A DNA stretch of 64,000 bases from Oidiodendron maius Zn (taxonomy: Eukaryota; Ascomycota; Leotiomycetes; Myxotrichaceae). The position numbers and the translations under genes were made by a program. Below are positions 44,375-53,741 of this stretch, in pieces; position 1 is the stretch's first letter; every line of letters starts with the position of its first letter. The stretch is taken from NCBI GenBank assembly GCA_000827325.1, contig KN832870.1, positions 1,550,001 to 1,614,000 on the forward strand. The letters run 5' to 3'. The notes under the pieces were generated by a model. It saw nothing but the letters and a program-made list of their open reading frames with translations. It was not told where the DNA came from and searched no databases.

Positions 44375-44899
44375 GGACTTTGCCAAGCGGTATGTTGACG
44401 CAGCCCTCCCAAGTGCTGTACATCATAAGGATGGCAGCATTCATTAGATGAAAGGGCCGGGTTGATTACGGTAGGTCGGAAGACGACGTAGCTACCCGCG
44501 TACAGACACAGAATATGTATAGAGAGCATCACCGGCCTTGCCGAATCGCTGCCTTTGTACACAGTACCTGGTATACGCAATACTCAGCACAAGGTAATCG
44601 AGAGGAGGAAGGCTGGAAAGAGTCTCACCTGTCGCATGAGATGTGTAGGCAGCCTGGCTTTTGTGGAAACGATCAAGGAAATGCAAGAGGGAAGGTCGCG
44701 TCTCCTTGTCGCGACGGATGTGTGGGCAGCTTGTCATTGTCCTGCTCTTCCCTCCGACCTTCACTCTGCTTCTACATGGCAAGGGCTGGCCTATTTAGCC
44801 CGGCCGTCATCCTCTTCTCCATTCAGGCCCCGGCTCGAGCGCACACTCTCACCACACACACGGCTTCACTTTACAACCTGTCGCCCGACCACTGCCAAG
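44375..44899. other. Upstream region of the HIRAN-like gene
   Basis: 525 bp without a supported gene. The ATG at 44,900 is preceded by a C-rich leader (44,730-44,890) typical of fungal promoters. Confidence 0.4.
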
Positions 44900-45411
44900 A
44901 TGGATGACACGTGGGTTATTGGTACACTGGGTATGTGTTGTTTCTGGCAGTGCAGTTAGGCAAACCGCTTATGTTGTAGGGACCCAAATGGAGCGTCAGA
45001 GCAACGAGATGCTTGATATCGAGAAGGGCGGTACTGTTAGCTACCGGGTCGATGTAAGTATGGTCTTGGCCCTTTACAGAAGGCTCTTTTAATAGGGGTA
45101 ATAGGATGATGAATCAGATAAAGGTCAAATCATTACAATGCTCAACTTGGAAGGAGAGAAGATTGGCAGGGTGTACCCGCGATTGGCCCGGGTCCTTCTC
45201 CCCCATATGGTGAGCCGATTACCCGTATTTAACTGGCTAAGCACGTACTAATAATCTGTAGCTTTCTGGCGAGCTAAGAATGACCGGCACAGTCCAGGGC
45301 GTCTATCAGCAATTCTTGATAGTTATACTAAAGCTCGAGATTAAGGAGGGCAATACAGAGTTAAAGCAGACTTTGCAGAGGCATAATGTAAAGTTTAGCG
45401 ATTCCGAATAG
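44900..45411 (+). CDS. Small HIRAN-like domain protein
   Basis: Four exons: 44900-44930, 44980-45053, 45105-45209 and 45262-45411, 119 residues, with introns of 49-52 nt and perfect phase. The protein begins MDDTWVIGTLGTQMERQSNE and contains MLNLEGEKIGRVYPRLARVL followed by LLPHMLSGELRMTGTVQGVY, which matches the core of HIRAN domains (Rad5/HLTF type: G-x-x-I-G-x-[LI]-P-R-x-x-A...L..ML..G.). HIRAN domains bind 3' ends of single-stranded DNA at stalled forks. Here the domain stands alone, without the helicase and RING found in Rad5. The intact four-exon frame argues for a functional gene. The family call is by pattern, without a search. Confidence 0.6.
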
Positions 45412-46805
45412 GACTAGGGAGGGATTAGGAGTTGGACTTATCAATACAACCTTTCCGCCTGGCTGAACGGGAAGCATGTGTCTAGTAAGGAAGACGGCAA
45501 AGGAGAGAGACGGCAAAGGAGGCTCTTTAGACACTTATTATCAAAATATTACCCTCTCTTGAATTACACTCTATCGCGCACGCCCTTTCTCCTACCCGAA
45601 CCAGCTCAAAACCAGGCTTTAACTCGTCATTAGGCTGATCAGACCCTCAGAGACCCGTTTGCGTTTCGAGGCATGTCTATAATAGTATCCTCTCAAAACT
45701 TGTCCAACACGCTGCCTACACTCCCATCTTCCTATCTTTCCTGTATTCCACCTTCCGCCTTCCACCTTCTTTAACCCTCCTTTCTTCCTGCTATACTTAT
45801 CCACCCTCCCACCCCTTTCCATAATGTTTCTCCTCTACAATACCTGAGATACTGGCGTAAATGCATTGTCGTGTTGCAAATGAAGAGATCGCTACAGACT
45901 TGCTTGTAGACTCGGTCATAGCCTGGATGCCCCAGTTTATTGTATGCATCTTCGAATATGGTTGCTGTAACGCCTTAGGGATGGCCGGTCTACAATGCTG
46001 GCGTAGGTATCTGGGTTGGAATATAAGAGTCCCCGCTTGACTTCGAATGGCGGCTTTGCGTGGTTCCTCTAACTCATCGTTCTCCTCCACGATTTCAAGG
46101 AGCTCTAATGCTCGGCCGTGAGCTTCGGCAGGAGTGCTTGGTTGATTTGACAATGGCGACTAGGCATGCCAACTCGGTGGTGGGCTCCTCTGAAGGATTC
46201 GAGCCGGTTGATTCTGTTATGGCGCCGCGAGATATATCCTTATAGGGCTGGGTTTGGAGGATGGAACTGTAGGTTTAGAAGATGGGTATTTCTACCATCT
46301 CCTCATCAGTTGGTTTGGGCCGCTAGATGCCTGGATGGCTTGAAGTAACTGGCACTAGAGTGCAATCCGCGTCGAGATGATGAGTCTCATGACGTTGGAT
46401 AGAACCTGGTATTGGCTAGCTAGCTAGCAGGGCCAACAGACCCTTCCCACCACAGTTGGTTGTTTTTGCCTAGCTTAAGGGCCGCTAGCATTGTTTGGAT
46501 TTGTTGTATTACAACTGGGTTTGACTATAATACTCCTGGTATAAGATTTCAATTCTTGACTTGCGATATATCTGATCTGGAGGATTTGACTAATATCAGG
46601 AGGTTATTAATGATTGTATAGGACAGCAGATACTATACTAGGACTTATATAATGCATCAAAACGCCTAACAGGTATATAGAAAGTTTTATAAGATAGAGC
46701 ATGCAAGAATTTCTTAGTGCTTCTTAGCTCCCTAAACAAAGGATTTCAAGGTTAGTGTATACAAAGCGTCTTACTTACGATGGCTAGATTAGAGTCACCT
46801 TCAGG
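45412..46805. other. Right subterminal region of the element
   Basis: A minus-strand frame open from about 46,170 to 45,797 encodes LSNQPSTPAEAHGRALELLE and further plausible peptide, preceded by an acceptor-like GCATGCCTAG, but no start or upstream exon is certain. From about 46,480 to 46,750 the sequence is AT-rich and non-coding. The 130-bp-spaced repeat of the left end was not found here. Confidence 0.3.
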
Positions 46806-46870
46806 TCATGTCTCTCGCCTCCCTCGCCTCCTCTTGGCTCCTGCCTCAGGAACTTTTCAGTGCTCGAAAT
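46806..46870 (-). repeat. Right terminal inverted repeat
   Basis: 65 bp whose reverse complement aligns without gaps to 19,025-19,089 (51/65). It carries GGAGGCGAGGGAGGCG on the minus strand. Nine further bases separate it from the last codon of the transporter fragment. Confidence 0.82.
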
Positions 46871-46879
46871 TGTTGGGCA

Positions 46880-47794
46880 CATGAGAGTTGCACCAGCTAC
46901 CGAGAAACTGCCGAGCCAGTCTACTGCAAGAAGACCTGCAATCATTGGCGTTTTCAGGGTTTGGATATTTAAAGTAAAGAGAATAATAAGAAACGCTGAG
47001 CCAGTGATCGGCACTATATCGATGTTAGCAGTGCTGAGGAATTGAGGGCCATCCACGACATACAATTAATGTAGAAACACCATCTCCAGGACACCCTTTG
47101 AGTAAGAACACCACCTATAACCGGTCCGCAAGCACTAGCAAGAGCCCAAGCCATGCCAATGATGCCATAGTACTTTGCACGGTCTCTGGAATTGAGGAGT
47201 CAGTACTTAGTTTTGTATCACAAAAGTGCACACAGACCTCATGGAGAACATATCTGAAATGCAGATGTTGACCAAAGTTAACAGCCCGCCACCAGCGAAT
47301 CCCTGCACTGCTCGTCCAGCAATAAGCATATCAATATTGACTGCTGCACCGCTGAGAGCGCTACCAAGGAAAAATATTGCTGTTGCGACAAGGAGAAGTG
47401 GTTTTCGGCCCCAGATATCGCTGAGCTTTCCCCATATGGGCGTGCCGGCAGCATCAGCAAGCATATATGTTGATCCCACCCAGGTGTACGCCGCAGATGA
47501 GTGAAAATACTCTGATATTGTAGCTAGGGGGGTACTGATAATGGTAATATCCAGGGCGGCGAGGAAGACCGACGCCTGAAGACGAATATTAGACAAAACT
47601 CTAATACGAAAACCAAATGTACGTACGCAAAGAGCGCCCATGAGAATGGCTGTCTGAAAGGAATTCTGTGATGATTCGGGTTCTGCATCCTGACCCTTAT
47701 CTGGCGAGGCAATTCTTGGTGGTGTGATATTATTCTCCACAGAAGGGTTTTCGGGAGATTCACTATTTTGTTCGACCGCGGTAACGTTCTCCAT
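46880..47794 (-). pseudogene. N-terminal half of a DHA2-type MFS transporter, interrupted
   Basis: Four exons: 47794-47627, 47575-47238, 47185-47064 and 47013-46880, 254 codons up to the break. Introns are 50-52 nt and all joins are in phase. A hydrophilic N-terminus precedes ASVFLAALDITIISTPLATI (TM1, with the D of DHA motif D1), GKLSDIWGRKPLLL (motif A), LIAGRAVQGFAGGGLL (motif B), [20 protein letters not shown] (motif C) and [14 protein letters not shown]. It stops after DWLGSFSVAGATLM, exactly where the fragment at 18,060-19,016 begins (FLLGLTFGGV). The promoter and start of the gene lie here, so any transcript would enter the element. Confidence 0.85.
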
Positions 47795-48412
47795 ATTTGA
47801 AAATATATTTTAAAACTCGTTTGAATTAAGTATTGAATGGAAAGATAAATTATTATTTTCGCAATGAACAATAAAATCCACTACCAAGTCGAGAGTCAAA
47901 GCCGACAAAAGCTCACGAGACAGTCCAGCAGAAAAACATTCAATACTTATATAATGAGTAGAATCTATAGGCTTTCGGGGGTTGATTTTTCGATAATAGC
48001 TTGCATGTTTCTGGCTCCGGCGACTCGGGCTACATTCTTCCCCGAACCCATAAAAGCGAGCGATGTAACCCCCCTTCCTCTTTTTGATCTTGATATTTTG
48101 ATACGCCGGACACTCTGTAGTTGCCTAGATTTAGAAGCTGAGCCACTTAGCTTTGCATTCATGAAATCAGGCCAGGGGGGCAATCCTCTGACGGCTCAAG
48201 TAGCATCTAAGGAAAGATAGATTTGCATCGACGCAGGCGGAGTATCGCGGAGAGTAACTGTCTCCGCGCTGAGACGCTCGAAATGCCCGAGTACTTATAT
48301 ATACCCTCGGATAACGTAATTGCACGTCCATATCAAACCAGCAGAATCTTGTTAAAATACTTTCCTATCAGAAATACCTCCAAGGTCGATTTCGGGACTT
48401 ACGATACGTAAT
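47795..48412. other. Divergent promoter region
   Basis: 618 bp between the transporter start and the RTA1-like gene. It should hold promoters for both. Short frames here have no domain. Confidence 0.45.
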
Positions 48413-49363
48413 ATGAACACAACAGAATTACCACCTGTATCTGGGTACATCGACCCCAATTGGCCGAATCCTCACGGGCCGCATGATGCTAGTATAATTA
48501 TATATGGGTAAACCTCATGGCGATCTGCTTTCAGAAATTGTGAACTTAACAAAAAGCATAGTTACGTTCCTAACATTACCCTTTGCGTTCTCGGGATCGT
48601 CCTCTTCGCTCTGGCGGCCATCGTCCACGGCACAAAAGCCCTCATCAACCGCACATGGTATTTCTTGCCGCTTACCTTTGCCTGCATGATGGAAGTCATT
48701 GGGTATATCTTCCGTGCTCTATCGTCACGCGATGACCCCTACAACATTATCTATTTTGTCGTCGCTTACTCCTTCATCGTTGTCGCCCCCGTCTTCATCT
48801 CAGCAAGCATATATGTCTGCCTGACCAAGCTTATTGCATGGGCTCTAAATGAAGGAGTACGACTCAATAGCCGCGTCTTGAAGGGGAAATTAATACTTTG
48901 GACCTTTATAACTGCCGATACGATCTGCACAGTGGTCCAAATTGCTGGTTCGGCCCTCATTGGCAGCAGAGAATCCAAACACAAGAACCCCAAAGTCGGA
49001 AACGGTATCCTTCTAGCTGGGCTCGCTATCCAGAGCTTCTTCTTCCTCGTATACCTCGGGATTCTCGCAGTTTTCATGCTTGATATTTATCGCGACCCCA
49101 GGTTCTCAACAGCTTTCCGCAAAACCAGCTCATTTATTGGCGCTTTGGTAGTTTCCAGTCTATTGGTATTCCTCAGGACAATCTTCAGGCTCGCAGAGAG
49201 CAGTCAGGGTGTATTCGGATACTTAAGTTCCCATGAGGCGCTCTTTGGGGCACTAGAGTTCGCGCCGATAGTACTCGCCATGGCCATTCTGGGGATCTGG
49301 CATCCTGGAAGGAAAATTCCAGCGCCTTTGCCCAAGACTGTAACCCGGAATAGCATTGTCTAA
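48413..49363 (+). CDS. RTA1-like seven-transmembrane protein
   Basis: Two exons, 48413-48507 and 48562-49363, 298 residues. The 54-nt intron (GTAAAC...ACTTAAC...CATAG) joins DASIIIYG to YVPNITLCVLGIVLF, a junction typical of the RTA1 family. Seven hydrophobic spans follow (ITLCVLGIVLFALAAIVHG, TFACMMEVIGYIFRALSS, IIYFVVAYSFIVVAPVFISA and others), with the conserved ESSQGVFGYLSSHE-type loop before the last span. RTA1-like proteins are fungal lipid-translocating-exporter-type membrane proteins linked to resistance to 7-aminocholesterol and other toxicants. Its divergent placement next to a drug-transporter gene is suggestive of a small resistance locus, but that is inference. Confidence 0.85.
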
Positions 49364-50070
49364 ACCCGAGTCTCAAACATGAGGTATGGAGTTGCAAGCC
49401 TGAAGTGCCCTATTTTGTACTGCCTAGGCAGTTTGTGGGTAGCTGATTAATAGACGATTGATATTTGTCGCATGGAAACCATACAGGCGCATACGGATAG
49501 TGTTAGAGGTGTTTAGATGTTAGTACAAATGTATAGACATTTTTTTGGAGAAACACTCACGACTTCATCACATACCAGCCTCCAAGTCCATAAGCGCCCA
49601 AATTATATTAGCGGTGTTCCTAGATCAGTACAGCTATTGGCAGTAGTCATCGGAATTTTGCCAAAGTTACACGCATACCAAAGGCCCTAATTCCCGCCAC
49701 TATTTCGAGGAAATAGGGGAGCGTGTTGATCACGTGATCGGAGACAAATCTTCCCCGACCGCCGAGCCGGCGCGGCATAAAACCTGCCACGAAATAGAGT
49801 AAGCAGTAACTAAGGTACCAAGTTGGTAAGAATGCTCTCCGGGATTGGCTCTTCTAGGCCATCTCGTTGCGGGGATATATCGGGCAAAATGTACGTTGAC
49901 TAGGTTACACCTAGCTTGAGCAAACACTTGTCGAAGCCGGCCAATGCACATTTATATAAAATGGCCGTTCAGTGAAGGCAATATAAAACCGTAGCAGTTG
50001 ACAGACATCTGAAGAGAATTAAATAGTCATCAACTTGAATCAGAAACGATATCATTATATATTTTCCACC
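49364..50070. other. Intergenic, no gene seen
   Basis: About 0.7 kb with no supported frame; it should hold the RTA1-like 3' UTR and the promoter of the next small gene. Confidence 0.45.
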
Positions 50071-50364
50071 ATGTTGAGGCCAGACAAGCGGGCCAAATAC
50101 GTAGACACTCCCGAAGCCTTCGATGATCCAGATACCGAGACGTCGAACGAACGCATGCCTCCCGTCCGAACCTTGGCCTTGCAAGCCTTAGCTGTCTTGG
50201 TCGCAATATTACTTCATGTCCTGAGAAGGCAGAAGATACTGGTATTCGGACATTCGCTTGGGAACTGGACAGTAATGCCACCAGAATGTCTAGTCTTTAC
50301 CGGAGTGACAATATTCATGGGAGGGCCAATTATGATCCAAGACTTCAAGATAATTCGGAAATGA
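50071..50364 (+). CDS. Small hypothetical membrane protein
   Basis: A 97-residue single-exon frame from an ATG in good context (TTCCACCATG). It has a charged N-terminus (DTPEAFDDPDTETSNE) and two hydrophobic segments (ALQALAVLVAILLHVL and CLVFTGVTIFMGGPIMI). No family recognised. It converges on the Zn(II)2Cys6 gene. It could be a chance frame, but the composition is protein-like. Confidence 0.4.
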   Translation: MLRPDKRAKYVDTPEAFDDPDTETSNERMPPVRTLALQALAVLVAILLHVLRRQKILVFGHSLGNWTVMPPECLVFTGVTIFMGGPIMIQDFKIIRK

Positions 50365-50628
50365 CTAGGCCGGGGAGTTTAGAAGAACTCATGGCTCAAT
50401 TTGGACTCTGTGTACAACAGATTGAAGATGTACGTGAGAGTACTAAATGGCGTTTGCGGTTTCGGACGTAGAAAGGCGTGCCCATAGAGAATAAATGACC
50501 GTTGGAGGTCAATTAAGTTCACACCTTTTCCGTTTATAACTTGCTTGTCAAGGAATTTTGATTCGGCTTGTGCATCCGGAATATCGCCGGTTATTTTATA
50601 CTGTCCCTTGTGTTCAAAGTTCATCGGA

Positions 50629-53049
50629 TCAGGTCTGTGGGTGGCTGTCGTAGCCCCAGTATTGTAAGTCAAGCATTTGTTCATCCACTGTGTGACCAGT
50701 GACTGAAGCTGGAGGGATCCAATTATATAGCTCTTCTGTGAAAGATTCATCTTCAGGCAAGCCAGAGAAAACAGAAGGACCCATATTCAGCTCATAGCTA
50801 ATTCCTGGGGCCGGGACCTGTGTTGACTTCGAGGTAAGTTGCGCAGGACTTTGTTCCTGCGCATACTGAAAAGTGTATTCTGAATTATTAGGAGTGGAAT
50901 TGTTGTTTTGATCAACGGAATGTATCTGGGTGTACGTTGTGGTTGCATCATCGTGTGAGGATATATGCATATTCGGTGGTATTGGTCCATTTGATTTCCT
51001 TGCATAGCCTCCACTGCCAAAAGCCGGAGATCTCGCATCTAGGGGTCGACAGTGTGCGTGCGAATTGGCGGGTTCTTCTAAGGTCAAATGCAGTAACGGA
51101 CGCATTACATCGCTGTCTGCAATGCCCTGCGTTGGATGGAAACATTGACCACGGCGAAAACCTCGAATGCAATTAAGAACAAAAAGAAATTTGCTTGGCA
51201 CTCTGAATTCCTCAATGCCTGTCGCTTTTGTAAACTGGGTTATAGCTCTATCAGTGTACGAATCGAGCGCAATGCTACTATGATCCAATATTTTTCCAAT
51301 CTCACTAGTAGGATTTTCGACAGACTGACTGAGCTTTGTGAGGATAAGGATAGAGTAGCAAACCATGACGAATTTATAGACCGGCAAGGCTCTCGTGGTG
51401 CTCACATCCAGACTCATGAATGTGTCAAGTAGATCATGACTAAACGTCACGCATTGCATGATCGCGTCAATCGTAGGAGCCGTTAATTTCTCCTTCACTC
51501 TCGATTCTGGGCGGAACCTGTCGACAAAATATGGTGGCTTAAAATCGGTAGCTGGGTGATCATCACGAAGTGCTATTTCATGAAGCAAAATATTGATATG
51601 ATAATATAACATCAACGTAGAGGCTGCCGTATTTAGTTTCATCCATACCATTCGAGTTCCGCGTTTTGTAATTACTTACCATTCATGACCTCTGGATCCT
51701 GACTTTCCTTCCATACTCTCAATCTCCGCTCAAAAGCTTTCAGTGTCAATTGTGTACGGGAATCCAGTGTGATGCTAGTATCATCGGGGTCTTCTAGTGA
51801 CAATAATGATGCGAACTCTTCTGCAATATTCTGAAGTCTGACCCTGGCTACGAGGCGCCTATCAAATACTGTAGCCGTTGGGAGATTTTCGAGGAAGCTA
51901 GTACACTGCTTCATCCAGCTATTGAAGCGCAACATATTCGGCCGACGCAGACTTATTGCCACGCTATTATTTATTAGCGCATGTTATTTTTCAATTATTT
52001 GCATCAAAGTTATACCCTGAACAGATGAGATAGCACACCAAGATAGTCCTCTTTGCATCAACCATAGCATCATCAGATTCTTCTTCAGTCGACTGCGGCG
52101 AAGTATCCTGACTACTCTGCCCCGCAATCCCCGAAGATACTGTCGTGGAGTTACATGGCCCTTGATATTTGATACTGCTCGATGCTGGCTTTGATCCAAG
52201 GCCAATATCAAGCGCTATAGTAGCAGCCATGTGTATGTACTGATAAAACTTCAACTGGTAAAACTTGTCTTTGGGATAGTACCACACTGCAGTAATGATC
52301 ATTGACTGTACTAACTCCAAAGATTTTTCGCCTGTGATCACGGCTCGGGAGGCATAAATCTGCAACAGCTCTGCATTCAGAACACTATACAGATTTGGGT
52401 CTGTCCTTCCCGAGGCTGCTGCCATAACTGCTAAGAAAAGAGTAGGTCTGCGACGGCGTAGCTCGTCAGCTGTGTGGTGGGATGGGAATGTAACCGTTGG
52501 ATAATGAGGAGTCAATTCATTGATGAAAATGTTGTAGAGCTCTGTTGCCGAAGCCATGGTGAGCAATCCACGATCAACACTGTCTCGTTCTTCTCGATCA
52601 GCTATCTGAGGAGGAGATACGTCCATGGTTACCTGTGAGTTTGGCGTTGTGTTTTGGTCATTTAGTTCTTGTGATAAAATGATGTGATCGGGAAACGAAT
52701 CTTGACCGTATCTTAAATTCTTCTCAGTTTGCTGCGCTTGTTCCATTGCTCGATTCCCGTCAACGGTATCAAGTCTAAGAAGTGATCGCATGGCTTTCAT
52801 CTCCTTCTCCAACTCTGCAACTCTAGCATCCGTTCGTTTCCGCTGCTTTCTTCTCTGAGGTGCAGCATATGTACATGCTCGATTTGACCTTGCACAGCGT
52901 TGGCATGTTGAAGAAGATGACCCTGGATCCGGAAAGCATCGTACTTTGAGCCCACGGCAATAATCGCATGCCCTGTTTAGAGTTGCCTCTTTGACGGTAT
53001 GGTTTCGTTCCTCAACGGGCATGCCGTCTGCGGGATTGGGTTCAGACAT
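50629..53049 (-). CDS. Zn(II)2Cys6 transcription factor
   Basis: Three exons, 53049-52016, 51963-51680 and 51623-50629, 770 residues; introns of 52 and 56 nt, in phase. The binuclear cluster is complete: C28, C31, C38, C49, C52 and C59 (CDYCRGLKVRCFP...CQRCARSNRAC), followed by a basic linker (RRKQRKR) and a short coiled coil for dimerisation. The middle region (ELTPHYPTVTFPSHH, YHINILLHEIALRD) is the fungal-specific regulatory domain. The C-terminus is Gln/Asn/Ser-rich and ends in a likely acidic-hydrophobic activation segment. Family members bind CGG half-sites. Targets are unknown; the nearby RTA1-like and MFS genes are possible candidates by position only. Confidence 0.87.
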
Positions 53050-53741
53050 TGTTGAAGTAACTGCTGAAGTGCTTTCAGATAGAGGTCCCGAATGGTTCCA
53101 CCTGGAGTAAGGTGTATTTGAGAGTAATTTGTATCAATATTAGTCGCAGTGGCTGAGTGACATCTCGGAACTGTATATACTGATGTCGGCAGGAATCAGG
53201 CTGCCGCTCAATTCGCAAGGCCAAAGATGACCCGTCTCTTACAGTCGTCAGCACCATGCCAGTATCCCGCCCTTGAGCAGTAGTGGCGAATAGTGCTGCA
53301 CCTTAAAATTGATCTTCCTGATCATTTAGGCTGGTTTATCCTTGAGCTGACTTGTTTACTTGATCACATGGGCTAAGATAGAGAAGTAGTTAAGTCAACC
53401 CCTTTTTGGGGTAAGATTACACCTAGATCTTCAGAATATTGTTAAAGATGGGGATATTATGGTCATGTGACAATGTACCATTTTCGCTTAGTCATATGCG
53501 ATTCACCCTGAAGTTTTGCCGGCCGACCTCAAAGTTAGCCACCGCGCGACAATCACAAAATTATCACCAAACCAAAGGTGAATCACCGGTGGATTCCCTT
53601 CCACATACATATACATTTCGCTGCGCCTCCAGGGGATCCTCTAGACTCTCATTCGTCTGCGACCACTCGCATATTAAGAATGTCGTAAGCCGCAGGACAA
53701 TTTACATCTACTCTGTGAGAAGCTGCAGGCGCAATCTCAAG
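53050..53741. other. Divergent promoter region
   Basis: 692 bp between the Zn(II)2Cys6 gene and the RING-protein gene. No CGG-N-CCG site pair stood out on reading. Leader frames near 53,440-53,700 overlap the RING gene's 5' region and are not convincing. Confidence 0.4.

Larger units (their letters stand above)
19025..46870. mobile_element. Putative 27.85-kb TIR mobile element carrying DNA-binding and repair-like genes
   Basis: The segment is bounded by 65-bp terminal inverted repeats and splits an MFS transporter gene into two complementary halves. It contains about ten well-supported genes, several relics, and AT-rich gaps. None of its proteins shows a DUF3435 tyrosine recombinase, DDE transposase, KDZ transposase, polymerase B, Rep helicase or reverse transcriptase that I can recognise. 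CATG lies close to each end (19,019-19,022 and 46,880-46,883), 2 and 9 nt outside the TIRs, and could be a short target duplication; removing one copy does not restore the transporter frame exactly, so the duplication is not proven. I infer a DNA-transposon-like insertion, either with an unrecognised transposase or moved in trans. Confidence 0.75.

Noticed and set aside
45797-46170. Homology between the frame starting LSNQPST and the MSNQPSN start of the seven-exon gene
   Set aside because: Similarity covers only about six residues and does not continue.
19025-46870. Calling the element a Starship
   Set aside because: No DUF3435 tyrosine-recombinase captain was seen at either end, and 65-bp TIRs are not the usual Starship hallmark. 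Size and cargo alone are not enough.
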